53,363 nt of DNA from Alloascoidea africana (Eukaryota; Ascomycota; Alloascoideomycetes; Alloascoideales; Alloascoideaceae): positions 1 to 53,363 of the forward strand of contig JAKTTT010000093.1 in NCBI GenBank assembly GCA_030581615.1, given 5' to 3'. The position numbers were made by a program, and so were the translations under genes. How positions within the stretch are numbered: the first letter of the stretch is position 1; every line of letters begins with the position of its first letter. Below are positions 1-11,800 of this stretch, piece by piece. Below the pieces are notes generated by a model, which was given only the letters and a program-made list of their open reading frames with translations, was not told where the DNA came from and did no database searches.

Positions 1-134
1 TTGTTGCCGCTGAGGGTGTCAAGTCCTTGTTCAAGGGTTGTGGTGCCAACATTCTGCGTGGTGTCGCTGGTGCTTTGGTCATCTCCATGTACGACCAGCT
101 CCAGTTGATCTTGTTCGGCAAGAAGTTCAAATAA
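1..134 (+). CDS. PET9: ADP/ATP carrier, C-terminal end (partial)
   Basis: This is the last 43 codons of a mitochondrial ADP/ATP translocase; the reading frame enters the window at base 3 and stops with TAA at 132-134. The protein exchanges matrix ATP for cytosolic ADP across the inner membrane. The visible tail contains [13 protein letters not shown], which is the end of the third carrier repeat, and then the sixth membrane helix and the ending FGKKFK, almost identical to the tail of yeast Aac proteins. The rest of the gene lies left of the window. The paralogue (AAC1, AAC2/PET9, AAC3) cannot be decided from this part; the symbol stands for the family. Confidence 0.93.
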   Translation, partial: VAAEGVKSLFKGCGANILRGVAGALVISMYDQLQLILFGKKFK

Positions 135-2005
135 ACGAACTAAAACAAAAGCTCCCAGGAATATTGTAATTTAATCTTTTTTGACACTGTTTATTTACTT
201 TTGGATTTGATTGAAACAATCATACAAAGCTGTCTCTGTACTGCACTTGGAATATACTCTTTGCACACAAGTTACCTCAGCCCTGTCATTTTTACATGTG
301 TTAATTGTTCTCTTCCTTAATCCATTATCTGTTTTCATTTTAATCCCTATACAATAGCGTTGATTTTTTTTCTTTCAAGTCCGAAAGTTATCTGGATTGT
401 TTATAGAGATTTTGTTACAAATATCAAAATTCTTACCATTTAAAATGTTTGCATCTCCGGGGTGCATGAAAACGTAGATAACAGTTTGTAATTTGTTTAT
501 CCGTGCTCGGTGCCTGAAGTCTAACCGTTTTACCGTTTGAAATGATTAGCGAGGTGCATCTCGTCATCTTTTTGGAGGTTTGAAATTTGAGGATCTCACA
601 CCACAGTGTGCTAGAGTTTCTTCAAGCCCCAAGACTTTTCACAAACATCCTAGTAGTCTTCCTAGTTGTGGACTGCAAGGGCAACGAGAAGCGCATGCTC
701 ATTGTAGAGACATGCGTGGTGATAATGCAATGTTGGTGTTAATGGTGGAACAATTGATGGCCAGTGTCAACCCACAATGCCACATTAGGAAAACAAGACA
801 AGGAAAATAGAAAGAAAGTAGTCGGGTTATAAAATAATAAAGATTTTCCCTGTATCGATTAATGGTACGTCATTCGTGCTTGGAAGTGGGTGCCTACCGC
901 ATGATCCAATCCCAACATCATCAAACAGAAAGCAAAAGGATCTGTAGAAAGGACAGATAAACGCTATCTATAATGACTCTCAGAAGGTGTTCAAGTTCAA
1001 ACTAGATTCCAAGTTGGCGTCAAGTCGACTTTACTTTTAAGTCGGTTCGCATGCTCGTGTACCTCTCCTTGTTAACAATAATTTCTCTGTTTTTTGTTCT
1101 GCTTATTCTTTAAAAAAAGAAAGATTGCAATTGGTGCTTTTTATAGAGGCATGGATACTATAGATACAGATTTGTGACATCTACTACAGTGCTCTCAAAA
1201 TAAGCTTTATCAAATCACTTGGAGATGACTAGGAGATGAGAAGCACGAAAAGGAGAGTGAGCGATGACGATGGAGTGCACACGGATTCATTGCCAAAAGT
1301 CTAATAACTTCCCTGTTCAAAAATCAATCATCTAGATCCAAATCGGGGAAAGAACAAACATCTTATAAGACAAGAATGTCTAAAACGGCTAACCCGACAA
1401 ACACAATGCAACTGAAAATTGTACATTTGCATAACGAATGCAAACATGCTGGAATAGGTAGTACTCTTCTCTTTCTTCCTGGGGAAATAGAACAGCACCG
1501 TTTTCTGCTCATTCAGGTTTCGCTCTGATAGATAACGAAATACCCACAAAAGCCCCAGGAGAAACAGATGTAGGGGTCATCCCCCAATAACTGACATATA
1601 TATTTACGCTTGAGGATTAGAGTTGGTCGGCGGCGTATCAACCGCGGGCCCCTAGTCACGAATAGTAAACTCAGTTGATCGCTTAAACGACTAACATTCT
1701 CTTCAAACTTTCAAGCGTAAGCCAACCCCTAGGTAATCAATCAGGCCAATTGAGTCTCTTAAAACGTCTTTTCAAACCAAATTGTGTTCCGTTCGTCAAT
1801 TTTGCCTTTTTTTTTGTTTTTTTCCCGCGCTCTGCTCTCTGCTCTCTGTCTTTCCCAAGGCAACAAAAAGTCACCGGCGATTTGCAAGGAGACTGGAAAA
1901 CTGACTCCAGTGACTTTCTAAATTTTCTTTTTGTCTTTTTTTTTCTATCCCTTGTTCTTCTTTTCTTTTTCTTTTTCTTTTCTCTTTCTCTTTTTTTCTC
2001 TGATT
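135..2005. other. Intergenic, 1.9 kb, no gene seen
   Basis: No supportable gene. The stretch holds the 3' end of the ADP/ATP carrier transcript and the promoter side of the next gene. A TATATATA-like run lies near 1597, and a strongly pyrimidine-rich leader (runs of T with C) fills about 1795-2005, directly before the ATG at 2006. Short frames at 580-810, 1328-1549 and 1750-2049 have low-complexity or unrecognised products. Confidence 0.6.
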
Positions 2006-4330
2006 ATGGACCCAGACCCGTTACGATCTGGACCAAACAAATCATTTGAAAATCCTGTACCTCGAAAGCATCCAGTCATCTTCAAAGCATACTTGCCTGC
2101 AATTGAAGCCCAACCAAAGAGAATCGATATTCTACTACCTAAAAAGCATCCATTAGCTATAGAAAAGAGAGAAAGATCAAATTCAACAACTCCTGCCAAA
2201 GTAGAAGATATACCTATCGTAAGCAACTTCCAGAAAGAGCCCATTACAAGTTCACACGACAGTCAATTTACTCCTGAAAGCGACCTAACCACACATACGA
2301 TCCTGCAAGATCGTATCGGTGAAAGTGAATCGCGAGACATTGGAAATACCAAGAATCAAGATCAAAGTACGAAAAAAGCACCCCAACCAACAGGCCATCA
2401 ACAGCTGCAGCTGAACAATACAGATTACAACAATCCCGTATCTCGTCCTAAATTCTCACCTAATCCTCTTTCTCTCCCTGCACATCCTAGAAAGCGGCGC
2501 ATTTCTTTGTTCTACCCAAGGATAAATTTTGGTAAAAGACAAAGCAACCCCGAAAATACACGCCATCGTTCAGTTGATCCAGCCGACAATAATCGTACTA
2601 ACATACCTGAACCTATCGTTCACAGAATGAGATTTCAAGCAGTGCCTCGAATAACCAAGAATAGAGATGATGATAACGGTAGCATATTTCGAGGAATATC
2701 TGGATTTCAGGTAAGCCTCGACAGCGATGACGAGTTAGTAGATGATGTTGCAATGATAGATTTTGAGTCTAGCAATGAACCATTTCCAGTACCAATCCTT
2801 ACTGAAAAGGCAGCATCATCTTCAAAACCAAAAGCCAAGACTCCAGTCCCGCCAGCTGTGCCACCAAGACCTACAAAGTCTCGAGCCACGTCAAAACGAG
2901 CTGAGCCCGCGGCAACTTCTCCTCGTCAAGTGGGATCGGCTCCTATAAGGCACAAGAAACGATCTTCATCAGCTCAGCCTCAACGGAAGTCCGAGTCACC
3001 CATTGGAGAACTTAACAAACAGTATAATGAAGATTTTATGAAAAAGTTTATGACCAGTGAAGGGACGGAGTCGGCAAATGGGAAAGAAACATCAAATGCA
3101 AGAGTCAAAGCGATTCAACAACGCTTAGATGCAATTATCGAAGACAAGCCTCAGAATGCCACCTCAACTATGGTTGGATCTTTTCCTACTAAAACTAAAA
3201 GATCGTCGTTACAAACCGAACTTTTGAGACCTCCTGCTACCGTTACAGAGCATTCACGCCAGAGCAGACATCGAAGCGAAAGCGGTGCACGTTCTAGTGG
3301 ACGACCAACACTTCTAAATCCCCCATCAACTACAGCGAATGGCTCTAATTCACCAATTTCTCCCTCTCATTCTAAAAGCCGGAGAGACCACGTTGGTTCA
3401 GAATTATCAGCAGGAGGAAGCTCACAGCCTGGAAGTTATGCTAGCGCTGTAACCCATCAGCCCACACAGCATAGACTGAGCCCAAGTCCAGCATCCCCAC
3501 CTCTCAGCATTTCGTCTGGTTCTTCAATTGGCTCCGATGATGGCGATGCCAATAGGACGAACACTGTACATGTCTTAGACCCGAATCCCAGAGACTCTAC
3601 TGATTTAAAAAAACCAAGACGCCACCACCGTCTTATGTCATTACCTAATGGTGGAAGAGAAAACGGAAGCCAAGAATCTCGCGTGCCACTAACCAAGCGA
3701 GCCTCTGAATCAGCAGTAAAGTATTACTCGAAACACCACTCCCATCAGACTCCAAAAGGAAGTCGAAATAATAGTGGAATAATCGAGTATCCAGATCCTG
3801 CTGAAGAATCAACTTCAAATACCTTTTTCGGTGAATCTGGATTTGAAGTGTTTGAGAATTTGGATTGGCAAGAGAGCAAAAAAAGAGCCAAGGATATTAT
3901 TGACTTTCTGTTTGACAATATCCATCTTCCTTCCTTTCTCTTTGGGGTTGCTTTAACTCTTTTTTTGACCCAGATCAGTTCTGCTACGTCCACATACACC
4001 GGCTTCACGCTTCTTGGAGCCTTGATTCGTACTTTTTTGGTTTGGATAACCATCATAAGCATTGGATCTCTAATTGTCTGGGTTAAAAACGGAAATGAAC
4101 AGCATAAGAGGTTGGTTCAAAATATGAAAGAAAAGCATAGACCTTCCTTGGTCAACAACAGTGGGGTTAGAGGGTACTATGACGATTATGATGACTACGA
4201 CGACATTCCAAACAGGCCCGTTAATGATGACGATAGTGAAAATGAAGATTATTTCAGCAAGAAGAATGGGAAACACGGTAAACACAAGAGAGAAAAGGTC
4301 AAGAAAGAGAAGGCTAAAAAGCTATATTAA
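2006..4330 (+). CDS. Unrecognised Ser/Pro-rich protein with C-terminal membrane hairpin
   Basis: I do not recognise this 774-residue protein. The frame is open from 1931, but the first ATG with normal composition is at 2006 (MDPDPLRSG); the codons before it come from the T-rich leader. About 600 residues are low-complexity, Ser/Pro/Arg/Lys-rich and probably disordered, with a PPAVPPRPTKS stretch that resembles an SH3-binding motif. Near residues 640-710 there are two hydrophobic segments (starting LPSFLFGVALTLFL and LIRTFLVWITII) separated by a short loop, which suggests a membrane hairpin or two-pass anchor. The tail is very acidic (YDDYDDYDD) and then Lys-rich (KREKVKKEKAKKLY), as in many ER or inner-nuclear-membrane proteins; that location is inference. 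A GTAAGC sequence inside the frame at about 2709 need not be a splice site because the frame stays open. Confidence 0.75.
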   Translation: MDPDPLRSGPNKSFENPVPRKHPVIFKAYLPAIEAQPKRIDILLPKKHPLAIEKRERSNSTTPAKVEDIPIVSNFQKEPITSSHDSQFTPESDLTTHTILQDRIGESESRDIGNTKNQDQSTKKAPQPTGHQQLQLNNTDYNNPVSRPKFSPNPLSLPAHPRKRRISLFYPRINFGKRQSNPENTRHRSVDPADNNRTNIPEPIVHRMRFQAVPRITKNRDDDNGSIFRGISGFQVSLDSDDELVDDVAMIDFESSNEPFPVPILTEKAASSSKPKAKTPVPPAVPPRPTKSRATSKRAEPAATSPRQVGSAPIRHKKRSSSAQPQRKSESPIGELNKQYNEDFMKKFMTSEGTESANGKETSNARVKAIQQRLDAIIEDKPQNATSTMVGSFPTKTKRSSLQTELLRPPATVTEHSRQSRHRSESGARSSGRPTLLNPPSTTANGSNSPISPSHSKSRRDHVGSELSAGGSSQPGSYASAVTHQPTQHRLSPSPASPPLSISSGSSIGSDDGDANRTNTVHVLDPNPRDSTDLKKPRRHHRLMSLPNGGRENGSQESRVPLTKRASESAVKYYSKHHSHQTPKGSRNNSGIIEYPDPAEESTSNTFFGESGFEVFENLDWQESKKRAKDIIDFLFDNIHLPSFLFGVALTLFLTQISSATSTYTGFTLLGALIRTFLVWITIISIGSLIVWVKNGNEQHKRLVQNMKEKHRPSLVNNSGVRGYYDDYDDYDDIPNRPVNDDDSENEDYFSKKNGKHGKHKREKVKKEKAKKLY

Positions 4331-5160
4331 AGCAACTATATCCCATTATCATTTTTTTCTATGATTTCTAAAAGGCATATGTTTCTATTTTTGTTTGATT
4401 TCCTCGTTTCATATTTGAGACGCTTCATGAATAAATGAAAAAAAAAAATCCTGTCGTCCGGTAGCCGATGATGGAAAGGAATGATCCTCCTGTCTTGCAC
4501 AGCATTGTTATTTTCTTGTTTGTTTTTGTTTTTATTTATCGTTATTATTTCAATGAGCGGAATGTAAGACCTTTTATAGACCACTGTAATTATGTGGCAT
4601 TCTGTTCTCATCTTTTGTGAAATCGGAAATGATTGCAAGGAATCATAAGACTATAGACAAGAGTATTGCTTTTGGAAGTGTGAATTAATTGTTCATGATT
4701 GCTTCCAGGATTGGTCTCTGCACAATCATTCCAAGTGGATTACAAATAGATATTACAGGATTTGGCACGTTTCAGATAGCCAGCAGTATAAAACCCTCTC
4801 CTCTGTTTTATATCCTAATCTTGCAATAAAAAGCATTTGAATCAATCCTGTAGTAGTATCCTGCCTTAATTTCTCCTTTCAAGATTTACTTCCTCATCTA
4901 GAAATTGCATGCATATGCAGAGAAACTGTGTCATACGAAGCCTGAACAGGAACAAAAGATCTTGAATGAACTTGAATTTTATATTACCGAACATATATCC
5001 AAATTCAAAGCTAGCTTGTATACCTCAAATGCACGAAATCTTGAAATCTTGTAATCTATCAAACGTGAAGAAGAAAAAAAAATGAAAAAGCCAAAAACAA
5101 TTAACATAAAAATGTGATTAACGGACAAGAAAAGTTCGTTCATTTGCGAATGTGTACATC
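4331..5160. other. Convergent intergenic region, 0.8 kb
   Basis: Lies between the stop codons of two convergent genes. It is AT-rich with A and T runs (for example 4439-4449) and AATAAA-like sequences near 4825. No gene or RNA was seen. Confidence 0.55.
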
Positions 5161-7866
5161 TCATCGATCTGTAGGCAACAACGTATAATCTTTGGATTGA
5201 TTAGGCCTTGTTGTGTCAATGGGCTTACTCGATGCATTATCAGAGTAAAGCTGTTCACTGAAAACTGTTTGTGGTGGCGTGAGCTGTTTTGAGCTGGATG
5301 CTCTGCTTCTCGATGACTTCGGTCGGCCACCATTTACTGAGAATGCAGCATTATTACCTTCTCTTGTGGTCACATTAAAGCTTCCATATAATAACGGTCC
5401 ATCCTCCTCATTATTTCGAACCAAGGCCTCTTGGTCTCCACCACTTTCCCTTGCGTCATCCCCCTTTTTGCCCAGGATTAGCAGCATAAAGGTTATCATG
5501 CCCAAAAACAGTAATATGATTCCAGCAATCGCCCCGATACCTATTGCAATTGGTGTGCCCAAATTAAATCCAGGATTCTTCGAGCCGGTCCATTTCGGTA
5601 AAAGAGGCCTATCGATGAGTAAAATTATATTGCCATTCTTTGTTGTCGCCTGACCTTTGGCTAAGATACGTACTTCAATGTCCCCACTCCCTTGTACAAT
5701 CTTGATCATATGCGTGTCTTCGCCAACATATCTCGAAGAGAGCGAAACGCCATCCAAAAACGTGGGGATGTTGTTGCTAAATGAAGCTATTGGTGACAAT
5801 AACTCAAATGCAGAGTTGTTTGGTAAAATGTGTAATTTGAGCAGCTTCTCAAGTTCTGGAGTTGTCTCGTTGATTCCCTCTGAGATTGTTGAGTGTAAAG
5901 TAGGCACCAAAATTGAGTAGTTACTGGATGAATCCAATACTTCAGAAAATGAACTTTGCTCGATAAGTTTCAAAAAGTTTGCATTTTTCGTCGTCACATT
6001 GATGAGATCGCTCACGGTAACAGCAACGGATTCTGGTATTAGAACTTCATCAACCACATGAGCAACCCCTTTATCGAACAGAATGTCAGAGTATTGTACC
6101 TGCAGTTCAGTATTGTTCAATGTAATGGACCCTTTGTTCTCGTTGCCACCAGGGTTGATAGACAATGTGATATTTCTATCATCGTGGGTTTTCGTATGGA
6201 CTTGGCTCACCTGTGAACCACTTACATAAAACGGCTTTCTAAGAATAGCATACTCAAGCACTTCTCGTAGATCTCGTTTGTTTGATTCAAAATATTTTCT
6301 GAGCAGTCCCAGATTATTCCAGGCTCTTTGGTTTGGCAAAACAACAGTCCAGCCTACATTTTGTGATAAAGACAACAGGTCCAGTTGTTCAAGGAACTTC
6401 AGAGAGGTTGCGCAGTTCAGGGTGGGCCCTACCGCCGAATGTAGGGATGCAGGAGGTTCAAGGTTCCCATCAATAAGGTAGATATACGTATTGCCAATTT
6501 CGTACTTTTCAGTAGTGACTCTATCCTGGTTGTTTAAGATGTAGGTGCCATCCCAGGCTTGAGAGATTTTGATTTTTTGAGGAACTCCGCCCATCCGTCT
6601 CGTCACCATGCCGGAAGTGACCAACTTGGGCGAGTCCAGTTCAACTTTACCTTCCACAAAGTGATATGTCAAGGAAGATACGCTCTGAATGCTAATATCG
6701 TGGTTGTTAGTGCTCGCGAATATGGTCTGCTCTTTCTCCATATTTTGAATCAATTGATCGATGCCACGAAACTTGAGCTCATTCACAAAATCACTGCAGT
6801 CCAATGCAAGCAGATATTTTTCTGGGTTGAATGCAAAGACATCTCGAATCGACTGTAAGGGTATTCCAAAGTCATCAAACACGTGTGCAACCCCATTTTT
6901 CGCAAGTACATTGCTGTACTTGGATTGTTGAACATTTCCATCATCTCCCATTAAAATCAGGTCACTGCCATCGCTTGTGCTCCGTATTGTAATGTTATAT
7001 CCATCTGTTTTTGTGGGAATGCTCAGTGGCTCGGGTAAGTATCCTCCATAGATTCCTTCTAGAATATGGCTTCTAAGCAACCACTGTCTTTCTCTATCTG
7101 CATATGGGCCTCGTAAATACTCTTTTTCCACCCCGTGAAACACTTTAGAAAATGCTTCATTTGATGGCACCAATAGTGTAACTTCATACAAATCATCCAA
7201 AGACTGAAACTCCAGCATCATTAGCCTAAAGAACCATGTTGATTCGAGTTCTTTAGCAAAAGAATGATTGATCAATGATGTAATGTTTGGCTTTTGAGGT
7301 AACAATGTATCAATTCCTTGTACAACTGCATTCTGATATGTTGACTTAATGTCGGATTCAATAATTTGGGACGTGTTGTCGATGGTAATGTGCTTGTCAT
7401 TTGGATAGAACAGTAATGGTGTTGAAACCGACCTTTCTGGGCTCGAGCCAAATGTATGAGACTGATAAGTGAAAAAGATCGAGACTTTGTCCAAATCTGT
7501 GTATACTGTAGTGTTGACAATATACTTTTCCCAGATATGATGGGCTAATTGAGACGAATCCATTGCATCATCAAGATCTATACCCAAAAACGCAGAGTTG
7601 ATTGGGGCAAGTAGCGTAAAGTTGCGGGCTGTATTTAGTATCGGAACAAAACCGGCTCTTTGTAACACTCTCAAGAAGCGAGAAAACTCCACTCTTGAGG
7701 ACAAAAGGTCTATCACAGTTGCTGTTGGAGGATCATCTTCAGGCACCGGGGAGGCTGATGCAAAAGCGAGGAAGATAACAAGACTAACTGCAATAAGGCT
7801 TGTGAATCTGAGTGGGAAACAAAAAAAGTTCATTAAAGTAGGACTTGTCCCTGCAGACCATCCCAT
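5161..7866 (-). CDS. Fasciclin (FAS1) domain membrane protein, YLR001C-like
   Basis: A 901-residue single-pass membrane protein built from degenerate fasciclin (FAS1) repeats. FAS1 signatures recur, such as NFTLLAPINSAF early on, VTLLVPSNEAFSKV, WTVVLPNQRAWNNLG and YSILVPTLHSTI, each followed by an H-V-(F/V)-D type motif (NGVAHVFDDFGIP, KGVAHVVDEVLIP). An N-terminal hydrophobic signal is present; the second ATG at 7833 gives a cleaner signal peptide (MNFFCFPLRF...) than the first at 7866. A transmembrane helix lies at about 770-798 (AIGIGAIAGIILLFLGMITF), followed by a roughly 100-residue cytosolic tail. Domain order and length resemble S. cerevisiae YLR001C (861 aa), a vacuolar membrane protein of unknown role; N-glycosylation sequons are frequent in the predicted lumenal part. 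Function beyond adhesion-like FAS1 folds is unknown. Confidence 0.88.
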   Translation of the reverse strand: MGWSAGTSPTLMNFFCFPLRFTSLIAVSLVIFLAFASASPVPEDDPPTATVIDLLSSRVEFSRFLRVLQRAGFVPILNTARNFTLLAPINSAFLGIDLDDAMDSSQLAHHIWEKYIVNTTVYTDLDKVSIFFTYQSHTFGSSPERSVSTPLLFYPNDKHITIDNTSQIIESDIKSTYQNAVVQGIDTLLPQKPNITSLINHSFAKELESTWFFRLMMLEFQSLDDLYEVTLLVPSNEAFSKVFHGVEKEYLRGPYADRERQWLLRSHILEGIYGGYLPEPLSIPTKTDGYNITIRSTSDGSDLILMGDDGNVQQSKYSNVLAKNGVAHVFDDFGIPLQSIRDVFAFNPEKYLLALDCSDFVNELKFRGIDQLIQNMEKEQTIFASTNNHDISIQSVSSLTYHFVEGKVELDSPKLVTSGMVTRRMGGVPQKIKISQAWDGTYILNNQDRVTTEKYEIGNTYIYLIDGNLEPPASLHSAVGPTLNCATSLKFLEQLDLLSLSQNVGWTVVLPNQRAWNNLGLLRKYFESNKRDLREVLEYAILRKPFYVSGSQVSQVHTKTHDDRNITLSINPGGNENKGSITLNNTELQVQYSDILFDKGVAHVVDEVLIPESVAVTVSDLINVTTKNANFLKLIEQSSFSEVLDSSSNYSILVPTLHSTISEGINETTPELEKLLKLHILPNNSAFELLSPIASFSNNIPTFLDGVSLSSRYVGEDTHMIKIVQGSGDIEVRILAKGQATTKNGNIILLIDRPLLPKWTGSKNPGFNLGTPIAIGIGAIAGIILLFLGMITFMLLILGKKGDDARESGGDQEALVRNNEEDGPLLYGSFNVTTREGNNAAFSVNGGRPKSSRSRASSSKQLTPPQTVFSEQLYSDNASSKPIDTTRPNQSKDYTLLPTDR

Positions 7867-8113
7867 TTATGAACAACGAGCAAAGTGGTAACCTGCAATA
7901 AGGAAATTCCAGGAGAAAAAAAAAAGTTTGGAAAAGAAGACTTTAAAGGAAGAGCATTATCTTACCGGTTGTGGAGTTGTTACATGTTATGAGCGGTGCA
8001 CGCGGCGGTCGCGATACTTGCAGCATATCTGCGCTGTAGGGTGTGTGCACGGGATCTCGGTGAAAAGTGCCAATGTTAAAGCAAAAGTTGGCTGTAGCTT
8101 ACCTTCAAAGACG

Positions 8114-8679
8114 ATGACAGAGCAGCCCGACAATGTCTCGCAGCTCCAAGATGTAAGTAGAAGCGCCTGTTCTTTTTTGAGCAAATGGCTTAGATATCTA
8201 ACAGTGTTGTTATGAAGGAGGAGCTGAAAGCCATACAGACTCGAATGGAGGAAATGGAAGCCGAGGCCACGAAACTGCGCGAACTTCAGGCCAATCTAGA
8301 GAACGAGAGCTCGTCAATCGCAGAGAGCAAAGAGGATATTGATTCGAGATCTATTTATGTCGGCAATGTGGATTACGGATCGACTTCCGAGGAGCTTCAA
8401 AAACATTTTCAAAGCTGTGGAACTATAAATCGCGTTTCCATCATGCTGGACCGATTCACTGGCCATCCAAAGGGTTATGCCTACATTGAATTTGCCGAGC
8501 CAAGTCTTGTTGCACATGCTTTGGTGCTCAACGAAAGCATATTCAGAGGGAGAGCTCTAAAAGTCACTCCCAAGAGGACAAATATACCAGGGTTTAACAG
8601 AGGGCGTGGCAGGGGAAGAGGCAGAGGCTATCGAGGAGGATTTCGGGGCCGTGCCCGAGGAGGGTTCCGTCCATACTGA
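8114..8679 (+). CDS. PAB2: Pab2/PABPN1-type nuclear poly(A)-binding protein
   Basis: Two exons, 8114-8152 and 8218-8679, give 166 residues. Exon 1 encodes [13 protein letters not shown]; the intron (65 nt, GTAAGT...AAG, branch CTAAC at 8198-8202) restores a frame beginning [17 protein letters not shown]. The order is a short coiled coil, one RRM ([29 protein letters not shown], about residues 55-135) and an Arg/Gly-rich tail ending GFRPY. The coiled coil, RRM and RGG tail in this size match fission-yeast Pab2 and animal PABPN1, which bind nuclear poly(A) tails and steer RNA to the exosome; the RGG tail is an arginine-methylation target in that family. The AG directly after the branch site (8203-8204) would put the protein out of frame, so the later AG at 8216-8217 was chosen. 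The unspliced message is discussed in a finding. Confidence 0.9.
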
Positions 8680-8899
8680 AAAGAATCATCTTTTTGGCAA
8701 ACTGTATTATATGAACTTGCTATCACCATAAATCTTATTCACGTATTTTTGCTAAAACAATTGTTGGTGGAATAATGTGTGCTTGTGGTAGAACTGTATG
8801 CGGATGTGGGTCTGGAAGAACCTCACCTTCTCTTCTCCTAAATCTCCTCCACTTCACCACCTACTATTCCCACAACAGAATTCATACTGCGAACACGCC

Positions 8900-11800
8900 A
8901 TGAAAGTACTAGTGCAAGACCGCCCAAGGACCCTCGCACTCGTTACTGATGAGCATGCTTTGCTATTTCACTACATCCGCACGCGACAGCCCCAAGGCCA
9001 ACAAAGCACAAACAGCTCAGCAGCTGCTCCGCACTGTTCCGTAGAGTTCATAGACAGAAGCTCCTTCGATGCCAAACGCTTCCAGCTGCTCTCACCAAGA
9101 GACATGCATGGATTCATCGGACTGATACGGGTTAATGCACACATTTTCATTGGAGTGATAACCGGGAAATTAGAGGTAGCTTCGCCTCGGCCCAATGAAA
9201 CGGTGAATAGGGTCTATGGGGTAGAATTCCACTGCTTAACATCTTCAGAATGGGACTTTGTCTCTTTAGATTCAAATGGCTACAAACTTGACGCAGGATC
9301 TTTGGATACTGATTACGACAGAGCCGGAATCAGAATCCCCCATCCATGCACTGAGATTAAGAAACTCCTATCTGACCAGAGCTTTTACTACTCTACAAAC
9401 TTTGATCTCACGAGCACTCTCCAAGAAAGAGGCACCGATTCCGAAACAAGCCCCAAGAATGCTTACAACGAAGATTTTATGTGGAACTCATTTCTCATGT
9501 CCGAAGTCCTGAAATTCCGTAACAGGTTGGAACCATTTCAGAAGAAGTTGTTTGATAAAAGCGGATTCAAAACTGTCATGATTAGAGGATTTGCGGGATC
9601 AATGAACTGTAGAATTGGGTCAACTCGAAGCGTGCTTACAGTCATTTCCAAACAGTCCTGTCAGAGGGCAGGTACGAGGTTCAACGTGCGAGGCATCAAC
9701 GACGATGGCCATGTTGCGAATTTTGTCGAGAGCGAAACTATTTTAGCAAACGGCCAATTCTGCGCTGCTTTTATCCAAATAAGAGGAAGCATACCTGTAT
9801 TTTGGGAACAGACGGCACAGCTTTTAACTAGCAAAGTTCATATTACCAGATCCTTCGAAGCCACTGCTCCTGCATTCGAACGGCACTTTACCTCATTGAT
9901 TACCGAGTATGGAGGTGTTCACTGCGTGAATCTTTTATCGGCAACGAAAAGCAACGAAATTGAATTGGCAAGCCGATACAGACAACATGTTTCTTATTAC
10001 TCTAAGAGCGGTGCTATGATTCCGTTTACAAATTTTGACTTTCATGTTGAGACTTCAAAAGGGTACGCAAATGCCAGAAAAATCATCCCCTATTTGAATG
10101 GATCGTTTGAGGAATTTGACTATTGCTGTATCGACCCAATTGGAAAAGAGTATCTACACAAGCAGTCTGGAGTTTTCCGGACAAACTGTCTTGACTGTTT
10201 GGATAGGACTAATATGATACAACAAGTTATTTCAACTGGATTCTTAAAATCCATTCTAGCCGAGTTCAGTTTGCCCTCAACCGGTCCCTTTTTAGACAAT
10301 CATAACAAGTTATGGGCCGACAATGGAGACCAGTTATCTCAAATCTATACAGGCACAAATGCCCTTAAAACATCTTTTACACGGAGCGGGAAAATGAATT
10401 TTGCTGGAGCACTTTCAGATATGACAAAGTCAGTGGAGAGAATGTACGTAAACAACTTTATGGATAAAGATCGTCAAGCGATGGTTGATGGACTATTAGG
10501 AAATTTGAAGGGGCAAGAACCTGTCATTCTGTACGATCCAGCTGCCGAGTACATTGAAGAAGAGCTTAACAAAGTCAAGTACAAATTTACCTCGACTGAG
10601 AAGCTAACTCTTTGGTCGGGCACTTTTAACGTTGCTGGTACATTTACCGATGAAGATTTGTCTCCATGGCTATTCCCAGAAGACAATCCTTCAGATAAAT
10701 TGCCTGATCTGGTGTTTGTGGCATTGCAGGAGGTTGTTGAGCTGACAGCTGGGAACATGATGAATTCAGATACGGGAAAGGGACGCCTTTGGGAAAGGAA
10801 AATTCAAGAAACGTTGAATAAAAAGGACAAGTACATCATGCTGAGGACATCTCAAATGGGTTCCATGCTTTTGCTCATATTTGTGAAGGCATTCAAAATC
10901 GACTCGATTAAGAATGTTGAGGCTTCGACCAAGAAAACCGGTTTGGGTGGAATGGCCGCGAACAAAGGTGGTGTTGCTGTTTCATTCAATTATGCTGCAA
11001 CTAAATTCTGTATTGTCAATTCCCATTTGGCAGCAGGACAAGCCAACGTGGAGGAAAGGCTTCACGACTTTTTGACCATTGCTGGAGGTATTAGATTTTC
11101 TAGAAATCAAACAATAAAAGATCATGATATAGTCATCTGGCACGGCGATTTGAATTACCGAATTAACCATCAGTCCAACGATTTTGTCCGATCAACGATT
11201 TTAAATGGTGATTACGAAGATTTAAGAGTTTACGACCAGCTAACCACCCAAAAACAAGGGGGACGATTGTTCAAAAATTACAGAGAAATGGAAATTGATT
11301 TCCCGCCAACATACAAGTTTGATAAGGGGACAAACGTTTACGATACTTCTGAAAAGCAAAGAATTCCTTCATGGACAGACAGAATTTTGGTCAAAAGTGA
11401 CCTGGTAAAACAATTGACTTATAATTGCTGTGATAACATTCTATTTTCAGACCATAGACCTGTCTATGCGACCTTTTTGGCAGTCGCCACCGTCGTTGAT
11501 GAAGAGTTGAAGCATGTATTGACTGAAGAGTTTCATGCGAAGTTTAGAGACAATATTGGCCTTGGAAATGGCTCGTCGTTGATTGACATGTCAATTGATG
11601 AGAAAATGGAATCGGTTCCACCATTACCCACTCGCAAAACTCAGATCTTGAGCATCGCAGCTGTCCCTCCACCTGTTCCTACCCAACCATCTGCACCTCG
11701 CAAATCCTCAGTTGCATCTGTACCACCGCCGGTCCCAGCACCAAGGATCAAACTTCCACCTCCCCGTGATGATGAGATCAGTTTCCCTCCCTTGGTTCCA

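Noticed and set aside
1931-2005. Upstream start for the 774-residue protein
   Set aside because: The extra codons are Phe/Ser/Leu from the T/C-rich leader; the ATG at 2006 starts normal coding sequence.
2709-2716. GTAAGC as donor of an intron in the unrecognised membrane protein
   Set aside because: The frame is open across it and no convincing branch and acceptor pair follows within 80 nt.
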